Assembly (NCBI GenBank): GCA_052400625.1
Contig: JBQTGH010000015.1
Source of the DNA: Thermophagus sp052400625
Lineage (GTDB): Bacteria; Bacteroidota; Bacteroidia; Bacteroidales; Marinilabiliaceae
Reading direction: 5' to 3' (one strand)
DNA: 64,000 bases
Position 1 is the first letter of the stretch. The number at the start of each line of letters is the position of its first letter. The translations under genes were made by a program, and so were the position numbers. Positions 28,994 to 37,331 of the stretch are shown here, piece after piece. The notes under the pieces were generated by a model that saw nothing but the letters and a program-made list of their open reading frames with translations, made no database searches and was not told the origin of the DNA.

Positions 28994-29446
28994 ATGACAC
29001 CAATTTTATTGGCCTACATAGGCATAGGAATCATGATCGCCCTGTCGGGCATTGGTAGCGCATATGGTGTTTCAATAGGTGGTAACGCCTCTATTGGCGC
29101 TATGAAAAAAAACAGCGACGCATTCGGAAACTACATTGTGCTCAGCGCTTTACCCGGAACCCAAGGTCTTTACGGTTTCATGGGTTACTTTATTCTTTCG
29201 GGGACTGGCGTACTCATCGATACCATTACCTGGGTACAAGCTTCCGCAGTCTTTGGCGCAGGTTTAGCCTTAGGACTGGTAGCCTTGCTCTCTGCTATTC
29301 GTCAGGGACAAGTTTGTGCCAACGGAATTGCGGGAATCGGATCAGGGCATGATCTGTTCGGAAGCACGTTGATCCTTGCTGTTTTCCCCGAGCTTTATGC
29401 GATCCTTGCTTTTGCTGCCACCTTTATCATCAGTGGTACTTTATAA
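28994..29446 (+). CDS. V-type ATPase subunit K (rotor ring), sodium-type
   Basis: This is the 150-residue membrane rotor subunit with two helical hairpins (four helices). The ion-site residues resemble those of the Enterococcus hirae sodium pump NtpK: L53, T56 and Q57 in LPGTQGLYG, Q104 in IRQGQV, and the carboxylate E133 in FPELYAIL. The set L/T/Q/Q/E is the known sodium ligand set, so the enzyme is predicted to move sodium rather than protons. It is the last gene of the operon and is followed by a terminator. Confidence 0.92.
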   Translation: MTPILLAYIGIGIMIALSGIGSAYGVSIGGNASIGAMKKNSDAFGNYIVLSALPGTQGLYGFMGYFILSGTGVLIDTITWVQASAVFGAGLALGLVALLSAIRQGQVCANGIAGIGSGHDLFGSTLILAVFPELYAILAFAATFIISGTL

Positions 29447-29469
29447 AACGATTGCAAATAAATTGTCAT

Positions 29470-29502
29470 AAAAGAGGTTGCCTCCACAGGCAACCTTTTT
29501 TT
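29470..29502 (+). terminator. intrinsic terminator of the V-ATPase operon
   Basis: The stem AGGTTGCCT / AGGCAACCT is followed by a run of T, directly after subunit K. Confidence 0.88.
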
Positions 29503-29670
29503 ATGCACAATACCCATTTTTTTTAAGCATCTATTAATATTTATTGCTAAATTCGGCATTAACAGCCAGTTATACATTATTTTGTAATATGTATGACTTA
29601 TTTTTTCGTCAATCCAATAATATCTATAGGTACCTTCAAGACCTACTAGAATTTCATAAAGCAATTAACT

Positions 29671-31656
29671 ATGACGAGTTACCGACCTTTATCCACCCAG
29701 GAAATAAAAAAACTGGAACAACAAGGATGCGTTTGCGATAACTGGATTCAGATAAAAGTAAATGAAGGTTTTGATCCTGCTTATGTACGGCAAACCTATT
29801 TCTCAGGTGAAATTTTACTGGGTAAATTTCAGCGCAGCTTTAAATTCCCCGGTGGTGTCACCAAACACTCAGGCATTTTTAATGCTACAATTCATAATTC
29901 CATTATCGAAGACGACGTTTACATTAATCAGGTCAGAAATCAAATTGCCAATTACCACATTCAATGCAATGTGGTTATCGAAAATGTTGATTCCCTTACC
30001 ACCGTGGGAAAACCCTGCTTCGGAAACGGACAAAAAATCGCCGTTCTAAATGAAGCGGGAGGCAGGGAAGTTCCCATTTTCAATGAGCTTTCGGCTCATA
30101 CTGCTTATCTCATGGTTTTTTACCGTCACCGGCCCGGGTTGATTGAAATGTTGAATCGAATGGTGGATGACTATTGCAAAAAAGTCTGCTCGGAAAAAGG
30201 GACTGTGGAAAAAGGTGCTCGAATCCTTAATTCGAGAACCATTTTAAATGTCAACATTGGGACCGATGCAGTCGTTGAAGGTATTTACCGACTGGTTAAC
30301 GGGACCATCAACAGTTCCTCCAAGCATCCCTCCTACTTTGGCCCGGGGGTTATTGCCGAAGACTTCATTGCCGCTAGCGGAGCCACCGTTACCGATGCCA
30401 CCCTGATTTCCAAATGTTTTATCGGGCAGGGGTGTACGCTTGGCAAACATTATTCGGCGGAAAATTCTGTTTTTTTCGCCAATTGTCAGGGGTTTCATGG
30501 AGAGGCCTGTTCAATTTTTGCAGGTCCATACACCGTCTCTCACCATAAGTCCACCCTTCTTATTGCCGGTTATTATTCCTTTTTAAATGCCGGAAGCGGA
30601 TCTAACCAAAGCAACCACTTATATAAATTGGGTCCTGTTCACCAAGGTGTTGTTGAACGGGGCAGCAAAACAACCAGCGACTCTTACCTCCTATGGCCTG
30701 CAAAAATAGGGGCATTCTCATTGGTTATGGGACGCCACTATAGAAATCCCGACACATCCAACTTCCCATTTTCATACCTGATCGAAAATAAAGACGAAAG
30801 TTACCTGGCACCGGGGGTTAGCCTTCGAAGCGTTGGGACCATGCGAGATGCCAGAAAATGGCCCACACGCGATAAACGAAAAGATCCCCACAAACTCGAT
30901 TATATCACTTTCAATTTGTTAAGTCCCTACCTGGTGGACAAAATGATCAAAGGAAAAGAGACTCTCATCAAATTAAAAGAGACTTCCGGCGCCACTTCTG
31001 ACTATTTCATGTATAACAGTGTCAAAATTGAAGCCAAGGCACTTGAACGGGGACTACAATTGTACGATATTGGTATCATCAAATTCCTTGGAAATGGATT
31101 ATTAAAAAAATTAGAATTAGCAAAATTTAATTCTTTGGAAGAATTACGCCAAGCTTTAATCCCGGAATCGGAAGAGGGGGCCGGAGAATGGGTCGATATG
31201 GCCGGTCTTATTGTCCCAAAAGAAAAAGTTCTCCAACTGGCTGAAAAAATTGAGCATGGGAAAATCAATACTTTTCAGGAGATGAATGACACCTTTATGG
31301 AGTGGCATGATAATTACTATATGTGGGCCTGGAGCCGAAGTTATGCCATGTTTCAATCTGCCTTAAATATTGATTTGGCGAACATATCAAAGCAGCAATT
31401 GCTCGATTTTATTGACAAATGGAAATCAGCCGTTGTAAATCTAGATAAAATGATGTTTGAAGATGCCCGCAAGGAATTTACCCTAAAGGCACAGACCGGA
31501 TTTGGGCTCGATGGTGAAGATGAGATTCGCAACAACGATTTTGAGCAGGTACGAGGAGCATTTGAAAAACATCCTACCGTCTGCGACATAGTCAATCATA
31601 TTGAGAAAAAAGAAAAATTGGCAAAAATAATATCTGAAAAAATAAAATCTTTATAA
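29671..31656 (+). CDS. DUF4954 family protein
   Basis: The 661-residue protein begins MTSYRPLSTQEIKKLEQQGC, the conserved opening of DUF4954, a family seen mainly in Bacteroidota and spirochaetes. Residues about 60-420 show short hydrophobic repeats with glycine turns (GPGVIAEDFIAASG, GQGCTLGKHYSAEN) that suggest a left-handed beta-helix as in sugar-nucleotide acyl- and nucleotidyltransferases. The last 200 residues are helical. It is 29 bases upstream of glmS on the same strand, hinting at hexosamine or UDP-sugar metabolism. The function is not known. Confidence 0.75.
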   Translation: MTSYRPLSTQEIKKLEQQGCVCDNWIQIKVNEGFDPAYVRQTYFSGEILLGKFQRSFKFPGGVTKHSGIFNATIHNSIIEDDVYINQVRNQIANYHIQCNVVIENVDSLTTVGKPCFGNGQKIAVLNEAGGREVPIFNELSAHTAYLMVFYRHRPGLIEMLNRMVDDYCKKVCSEKGTVEKGARILNSRTILNVNIGTDAVVEGIYRLVNGTINSSSKHPSYFGPGVIAEDFIAASGATVTDATLISKCFIGQGCTLGKHYSAENSVFFANCQGFHGEACSIFAGPYTVSHHKSTLLIAGYYSFLNAGSGSNQSNHLYKLGPVHQGVVERGSKTTSDSYLLWPAKIGAFSLVMGRHYRNPDTSNFPFSYLIENKDESYLAPGVSLRSVGTMRDARKWPTRDKRKDPHKLDYITFNLLSPYLVDKMIKGKETLIKLKETSGATSDYFMYNSVKIEAKALERGLQLYDIGIIKFLGNGLLKKLELAKFNSLEELRQALIPESEEGAGEWVDMAGLIVPKEKVLQLAEKIEHGKINTFQEMNDTFMEWHDNYYMWAWSRSYAMFQSALNIDLANISKQQLLDFIDKWKSAVVNLDKMMFEDARKEFTLKAQTGFGLDGEDEIRNNDFEQVRGAFEKHPTVCDIVNHIEKKEKLAKIISEKIKSL

Positions 31657-31685
31657 AACTTTAATTCAATTAATATCCAAAATTT

Positions 31686-33524
31686 ATGTGTGGCATCGTA
31701 GCTTATGTTGGTGAAAGAACAGCTTATCCAATCTTAATTAAAGGCCTGAAACGGCTTGAATATCGAGGATATGACTCTGCAGGAATAGCCCTTATTAATG
31801 ACGAGACGCATTTATACAAATGCAAAGGGAAAGTAAAAGACTTAGAAAATATTGTTAAAGGAAAAGAAATTTCAGGTTCTATTGGAATGGGACATACCCG
31901 ATGGGCTACTCATGGAGAACCCAATGACATTAATGCGCATCCCCATCAGTCCCAAAATGGAAAATTTATCCTAGTCCACAACGGAATCATCGAAAATTAC
32001 AGTCACCTGAAAAAAGAATTAACCAATCGTGGCGTTTCCTTTAAAAGTGACACCGACACGGAAGTATTGGCTAATCTTATCGAAAATATCTATATGGAAA
32101 AAAAGGTGCCGGCCGAACTGGCAGTTCGACTGGCACTTACCAAAGTGGTAGGGGCCTATGGGCTGGTGATCTATTGCTCGGATGAACCAGGCCGTTTGAT
32201 TGCTGCCAGAAAAGGAAGTCCTCTGGTTATCGGAGTAGGTGAAAACGAGTATTTTATGGCATCGGATGCCACCCCTATTATTGAATATACCGACCAAGTT
32301 GTTTTTCTCAATGACGAAGAGGTAGCCGTTATCGACACAGATCATTTCGACCTGAAAAATTTACACAACGACACTAAAACACCACAAATTCATAAAATCG
32401 AATTGAGCATTGATGAAATTGATAAAGGTGATTATGAACACTATATGCTCAAGGAAATCCATGACCAGCCGTCCTCGATAGAAGACACCTTCAGAGGACG
32501 AATCTCGATGGATCACAGCAAAATATTTTTGGGTGGAATTTTAGATGTTCTTCCCAAGCTGATCGATGCTCGTCGAATAATAATTGTAGCTTGTGGAACT
32601 TCATGGCATGCCGGACTGGTTGCCGAATACTTATTGGAAGAGTATGCCAAAGTGCCTGTAGAAGTAGAATATGCATCTGAATTCCGTTACCGCAAACCCA
32701 TAATATATTCTGATGATGTGGTTATAGCCATCTCTCAAAGTGGAGAAACGGCCGATACTTTGGCTGCCATTAGAATGGTTCGAGAACAAAGTGATGCAAC
32801 CATTCTGGGCATCTGCAATGTAGCAGGTTCATCCATCGCCCGCGAAACCGATGCAGGCGTATATACACACGCTGGAATAGAGATAGGAGTAGCATCAACA
32901 AAAGCCTTTACAGCACAAATTACAGTTCTTACAATGATGGCCTTTCTCATTGGCCACCGAAAAAAACTGATTCCTGATTCAGACTATTTAGAGCTGGTAA
33001 ATGCCCTTACCGAGATTCCTGATAAGATGAGGGAAATCATCAAACACGAAGGGTTTATTAAAGATGTGGCCAATCAATACACAAAAGTTAACAATGCCTT
33101 GTATCTGGGACGGGGACTTCTATATCCTGTTGCACTCGAAGGAGCACTAAAACTCAAAGAAATTTCATATATCCATGCCGAAGGGTATCCCGCTGCTGAG
33201 ATGAAACACGGACCTATCGCCCTGATTGACGAAAATATGCCTGTTTTTGTTTTGGCAGTTAAAGACGACTCTTACGAAAAGATCGTTAGCAACATTCAGG
33301 AGGTTAAAGCCAGAAATGGCAAAATTGTAGCCATCGTCACGCAAGGAGAAAAAACCATTAAAAAGATGGCCAATCATGTCATTGAAATACCTGCCTGCCA
33401 TCGCTCCCTATCTCCACTCTTGGCTGTGGTTCCCTTACAGATCATCTCTTATCAAATCGCAGTCATGAGAGGTTGTAATGTGGATCAGCCCAGAAACCTC
33501 GCAAAATCAGTTACCGTGGAATAA
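31686..33524 (+). CDS. glmS: glutamine-fructose-6-phosphate aminotransferase (isomerizing)
   Basis: GlmS makes glucosamine-6-phosphate, the entry to peptidoglycan and lipid A amino sugars. The 612-residue protein starts MCGIVAYVG with the catalytic Cys as residue 2 after Met removal. The glutaminase domain contains GMGHTRWATHG, and two SIS isomerase domains follow, ending with the family tail DQPRNLAKSVTVE. It lies close behind the DUF4954 gene and ends at a hairpin terminator. No glmS ribozyme is recognised in the 29-base spacer, as expected outside Firmicutes. Confidence 0.96.
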   Translation: MCGIVAYVGERTAYPILIKGLKRLEYRGYDSAGIALINDETHLYKCKGKVKDLENIVKGKEISGSIGMGHTRWATHGEPNDINAHPHQSQNGKFILVHNGIIENYSHLKKELTNRGVSFKSDTDTEVLANLIENIYMEKKVPAELAVRLALTKVVGAYGLVIYCSDEPGRLIAARKGSPLVIGVGENEYFMASDATPIIEYTDQVVFLNDEEVAVIDTDHFDLKNLHNDTKTPQIHKIELSIDEIDKGDYEHYMLKEIHDQPSSIEDTFRGRISMDHSKIFLGGILDVLPKLIDARRIIIVACGTSWHAGLVAEYLLEEYAKVPVEVEYASEFRYRKPIIYSDDVVIAISQSGETADTLAAIRMVREQSDATILGICNVAGSSIARETDAGVYTHAGIEIGVASTKAFTAQITVLTMMAFLIGHRKKLIPDSDYLELVNALTEIPDKMREIIKHEGFIKDVANQYTKVNNALYLGRGLLYPVALEGALKLKEISYIHAEGYPAAEMKHGPIALIDENMPVFVLAVKDDSYEKIVSNIQEVKARNGKIVAIVTQGEKTIKKMANHVIEIPACHRSLSPLLAVVPLQIISYQIAVMRGCNVDQPRNLAKSVTVE

Positions 33525-33563
33525 GAGGTAGCCCAACCAATCATAAGCTTATCTGAAAATGAT

Positions 33564-33619
33564 AAAGCAGGCCGTCCAAAAGAGAATAAACAATCTTTTC
33601 GTCGGCCTGCTTCTTTTTA
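33564..33619 (+). terminator. intrinsic terminator after glmS
   Basis: The stem AAGCAGGCCG (33564-33573) / CGGCCTGCTT (33603-33612) is followed by CTTTTTAT. It lies in the convergent spacer between glmS and rfbB. Confidence 0.75.
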
Positions 33620-33624
33620 TTCGT

Positions 33625-34680
33625 TCAGCGATTATCATATTGTTGCGCGTAATAGTTGGCATATTCGCCAGTTATTACGCTATTCAGCCACTCTTCATTA
33701 TCGAGATACCATTTCACAGTTTTTTCCAACCCCTGTTCAAACTGAAGAGATGGTCGCCACCCCAATTCATTCATTAATTTAGAAGAATCGATGGCATAAC
33801 GTTTATCATGTCCTGCACGGTCTTTCACAAAAGTGATCAGTTTTTCTGACTCTCCGGGTTTTCTGTTTAAGGCTTTATCCATAACCTGGCAAAGTTTACG
33901 AATCAAGTCGATATTGGTCCATTCATTGTTGCCGCCAATATTATACGTTTCACCGTTTTTCCCCTGATGGAAAATAAGGTCAATGGCGTTGGCATGATCT
34001 TCCACATAAAGCCAGTCCCTAACATTTTCTCCTTTCCCGTAAACAGGTATCAGTTTATTGTGCCGAATATTATTAATGGCCAGTGGTATCAATTTTTCTG
34101 GAAACTGATTCGGTCCATAATTATTGGAACAATTGGAGATCACCACCGGTAAGTTATAGGTATGATGCCATGCTCTAACCATGTGATCACTGCTGGCTTT
34201 TGAAGCAGAGTAAGGACTGCGGGGATCATAAGACGTCTCTTCGGTGAAATAACCGGTTGTCCCCAAAGAGCCATAAACCTCATCAGTAGAAATATGGTAG
34301 AATCTCTTCCCTTCCCAATTATCTTTCCACAATTCACGAGCCGCATTCAACAAGTTAACCGTTCCGATAACATTGGTACGAATAAATGCCAATGGATCAC
34401 TTATTGACCGATCAACATGTGATTCTGCGGCCAGATGAATGACCCCTTCAGGACGATGCTCTCTAAATATACGAAGCATCTCGGCTCCATCGGTAATATC
34501 GCCTTTTATAAATGTATAATTGGGACGACCTTCTATATCTCGGAGATTTTCAAGGTTCCCTGCATAGGTCAAGGTATCCAGATTGAGAATTTTATAATCG
34601 GGATACTTATTAACCATAAGGCGAACCAAATGGGAGCCAATAAATCCTGCCCCACCTGTAATCAATATCGTTTTTTTCAT
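33625..34680 (-). CDS. rfbB: dTDP-glucose 4,6-dehydratase
   Basis: RfbB makes dTDP-4-keto-6-deoxyglucose, the first committed step to dTDP-rhamnose and related surface sugars. The 351-residue extended SDR has the NAD motif GGAGFIGSH at 8-16, the THTDEVYG-like segment STDEVYGSLG, and the catalytic YSASK. It follows galE with one base between the genes, so they form an operon. The other rml genes (A, C, D) are not in the window. Confidence 0.93.
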   Translation of the reverse strand: MKKTILITGGAGFIGSHLVRLMVNKYPDYKILNLDTLTYAGNLENLRDIEGRPNYTFIKGDITDGAEMLRIFREHRPEGVIHLAAESHVDRSISDPLAFIRTNVIGTVNLLNAARELWKDNWEGKRFYHISTDEVYGSLGTTGYFTEETSYDPRSPYSASKASSDHMVRAWHHTYNLPVVISNCSNNYGPNQFPEKLIPLAINNIRHNKLIPVYGKGENVRDWLYVEDHANAIDLIFHQGKNGETYNIGGNNEWTNIDLIRKLCQVMDKALNRKPGESEKLITFVKDRAGHDKRYAIDSSKLMNELGWRPSLQFEQGLEKTVKWYLDNEEWLNSVITGEYANYYAQQYDNR

Positions 34681-34681
34681 A

Positions 34682-35710
34682 TCACTTCAGGTTTCTGAGT
34701 TGCTTTTCCCATTCCCAAGCACTTTTAAGTGTTTCTTCCAGGGTCTTTTCCGCTTTCCATCCTAACTCGGCATTGGCATAAGAGGTATCTGCCCAAATTT
34801 TTTCAATATCTCCGGCCCTTCTGCCCGTAACAGAATATTTCAAATCAACACCGGTTACCTCAATAAAGGTTTTTACCAGTTGCATTACGGAATAACCTTC
34901 ACCGGTGCCAATATTAAAGAATTCAAAAGATTCTTTTTGTTTATTATTAATCAGTCGATCAATGGCCACCACATGAGCTTTGGCCAGATCGACCACATTG
35001 ATGTAGTCGCGGATGGCTGTTCCATCAGGGGTATTGTAATCATCTCCAAATATCTTAAGTTCGTCACGTATTCCCGCAGCGGTTTGGGTTATAAATGGAA
35101 CCAAATTGTTGGGAACCCCTACGGGAAGCTCACCAATAAGCGCTGAAGGATGTGCTCCAATGGGATTAAAATACCGAAGGGCAATGCATTTAATATCTTT
35201 TGAAGCCTGACTAAAATCACGCATAATGTCTTCCGATATGGCTTTGGTATTTCCATAAGGCGACTCAGCCGGTTTGCGGGGCGTATCTTCAGTCACAGGC
35301 AATTTATCGGGTTGACCATAAACAGTGCAACTGGAACTGAACACCAAATTGGCAACCTCATGTCTCTTCATATTTTCCAGAAGATTCATCAATGACACCA
35401 AATTATTACGATAGTATTCGAGAGGCTTTTCAACCGATTCGCCCACTGCTTTATAGGCCGCAAAATGAATGACCGCTTCTATATTCGGATACTTTTCAAA
35501 AAAGGCATTGGTCTTATCCCGATCAGTAAGATTAAACTTTTCGAATGCAGGACGCCTGCCGGTAATTTTTTCAATGGCATCCAACACTTCAATGCTTGAA
35601 TTGGACAAATCGTCAACAATAACAACATCAAAGCCCTCATTTTGAAGTTCTACAACTGTGTGAGAACCGATGTACCCGGTTCCCCCGGTTACCAAGATTT
35701 GTTTGCTCAT
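34682..35710 (-). CDS. galE: UDP-glucose 4-epimerase
   Basis: GalE interconverts UDP-glucose and UDP-galactose. The start MSKQILVTGG at 35710 is preferred over an ATG at 35746 because it puts the NAD motif GGTGYIGSH at 9-17, as in other GalE. The catalytic YGNTK and the SSSCTVYG segment are present, and the length (342) is standard. With rfbB just downstream it provides nucleotide sugars for exopolysaccharide or lipopolysaccharide. Confidence 0.93.
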   Translation of the reverse strand: MSKQILVTGGTGYIGSHTVVELQNEGFDVVIVDDLSNSSIEVLDAIEKITGRRPAFEKFNLTDRDKTNAFFEKYPNIEAVIHFAAYKAVGESVEKPLEYYRNNLVSLMNLLENMKRHEVANLVFSSSCTVYGQPDKLPVTEDTPRKPAESPYGNTKAISEDIMRDFSQASKDIKCIALRYFNPIGAHPSALIGELPVGVPNNLVPFITQTAAGIRDELKIFGDDYNTPDGTAIRDYINVVDLAKAHVVAIDRLINNKQKESFEFFNIGTGEGYSVMQLVKTFIEVTGVDLKYSVTGRRAGDIEKIWADTSYANAELGWKAEKTLEETLKSAWEWEKQLRNLK

Positions 35711-36001
35711 TTTCAGATTTATTTTAATTACACCCTCTTTTATCAATACAATCTGCTCTATATAGTTTGTAAAATTAAGAAAAGGAAACGAATCCAGGGC
35801 AAAGAAACATTAAGTAAAACAAAAATCGAAATGGAAATTGCGTCCTGTATCTTTTCAACAACAGAACTCATTTCACCTTTCGTTTAAATTTTTGATTTAG
35901 ACCCTGAAATACCTAAGACTTGAATTGGTTGTCAACAACTTATCAACAGGTGTTTAAAACAATTTTAAGCAATTGGCGTATAAATTATTTAAATTTGCAA
36001 T

Positions 36002-36964
36002 ATGGCAAGAATAGAAAAGTATATATTGGATTTATTGACCCGGCACGATTGCGTCATCGTTCCCGGTCTGGGTGGGTTTGTTGCCAACTACAAACCGGCG
36101 GTCATCGTTGAGGAACGTAATCTTTTTCAACCTCCCAAAAAAGAGATTGGCTTTAACCGAAGTTTGTCTCACAACGACGGACTTCTAATAAACCATATCT
36201 GCTTAATGGAGAAGGTCTCTTGGGATAAAAGTACCGAACAGATCAAACATTTCATTACCCATTTCCAAGATAGAATCAATCGAGGTGAAACTGTTGCTTT
36301 AGAAGGCATTGGAACTTTCAGAACCGATGCCCTAAAAAATCTTCAATTCACACCGAACCATAGAAATCAACTTTTGCCTGATGCGTATGGTCTTTTTGAA
36401 TTTCATTTTGAACCCATTCAGGATATTGCGATCCGGCAAAGACAAGAAGAACCGGTCAGACGATTATTGCGAAGTCGTTCGCCCAGATACTGGAGCTCAG
36501 TGGCTGCCATGATCGCAGGATTATTTCTTTTTACCCCTGAACTCAAAATGCCGGAACAACAACAAATCAATACCGGTCATTTAATTTCGGCTGTAACAGA
36601 AATTCATTCAAACAATGAAAATATAGCAAAAGCGGATATTGAATTCCCTGCCACCAAAAATCTTAACCACCAAGAAAAGATTCAGGAACCAACGACCATG
36701 GTTTCCCCGATCACTCCGGCAGAGGCCACCCCAAAACCCTTTCATTTAATTGTGGCAAGTTTCAAGGAAGAAATACCGGCGTTGCAATCTGTTAAGCAAC
36801 TGAAAATGGAAGGTTTTCCGGATGTCTCAATTCTTCGAAGTGAAAACGGACGTTTCAGAGTCACCCTGGAAGCTTTTGACAACAGAGAAAAAGCAGTGAA
36901 CAGACTGATGGATTTAAGAAAAACCGAGCAATTTAAAAGCGTATGGTTACTTAGCCATAAATAG
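36002..36964 (+). CDS. HU-CCDC81-like and SPOR domain protein
   Basis: The 320-residue protein has an N-terminal domain (about 1-135) of the HU-CCDC81 type: MARIEKYILDLL, then DCVIVPGLGGFVANY, with ALEGIGTFRTD further on. One predicted membrane helix lies near 165-178, then a low-complexity linker and a C-terminal SPOR-like domain (FHLIVASFKEEIPALQSVKQL to the end). SPOR domains bind denuded peptidoglycan at division sites, so a role linking the cell interior to the septum is plausible. A perfect -7 box TAAATTTG (35990-35997) sits only four bases before the ATG, leaving hardly any leader. Confidence 0.8.
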   Translation: MARIEKYILDLLTRHDCVIVPGLGGFVANYKPAVIVEERNLFQPPKKEIGFNRSLSHNDGLLINHICLMEKVSWDKSTEQIKHFITHFQDRINRGETVALEGIGTFRTDALKNLQFTPNHRNQLLPDAYGLFEFHFEPIQDIAIRQRQEEPVRRLLRSRSPRYWSSVAAMIAGLFLFTPELKMPEQQQINTGHLISAVTEIHSNNENIAKADIEFPATKNLNHQEKIQEPTTMVSPITPAEATPKPFHLIVASFKEEIPALQSVKQLKMEGFPDVSILRSENGRFRVTLEAFDNREKAVNRLMDLRKTEQFKSVWLLSHK

Positions 36965-36982
36965 CATTATTCTCTTGTTAAA

Positions 36983-37029
36983 CAAAAAAAGAGGCTGCCT
37001 TGTCCAACGGACAAAACAGCCTCTTTTTC
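36983..37029. terminator. intrinsic terminator after the HU/SPOR gene
   Basis: The outer stem GAGGCTG / CAGCCTC encloses an inner stem TTGTCC / GGACAA, with an A run before and a T run after. It can work in both directions. Confidence 0.85.
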
Positions 37030-37044
37030 ATCGGTATAAAAATT

Positions 37045-37150
37045 GGTTAATCCATTGGTCTGATGGCACTCGCATGGCTTAGGCAATTTTATACATATTC
37101 TATTGTGGCAAAAAGCCGCCATGCTCGTTTCATTCGTCCATTTTGAAAAT
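37045..37150. repeat. REP-like inverted repeat, copy B
   Basis: CATTGGTC (37053-37060) and GCCATGCTCGTTTCATTC (37118-37135) repeat the flank and right arm of copy A at 1788-1859. Here the arms pair through GCATGGC (37072-37078) / GCCATGC (37118-37124). It occupies most of the 303-bp spacer between the terminator and metG; nothing else is seen there. Confidence 0.6.
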
Positions 37151-37331
37151 AGGGTATAAATTGGGGCCTACTCTTTCAATATTGAAAAAATTTTAATTGC
37201 CCCGGGGCCACATAACTTACCCCTAAACTCAGATCCCCCAGACCTATTTCACACCCCTTTCGAAGCCATTGAAAATAAAATGCAGAAACGCCACAAAGCC
37301 ATTCCGTACACAGACTTCTTGATTTGTCCAA

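Noticed and set aside
31657..31685. glmS ribozyme
   Set aside because: The spacer is only 29 bases, far too short, and the ribozyme is a Firmicutes feature.
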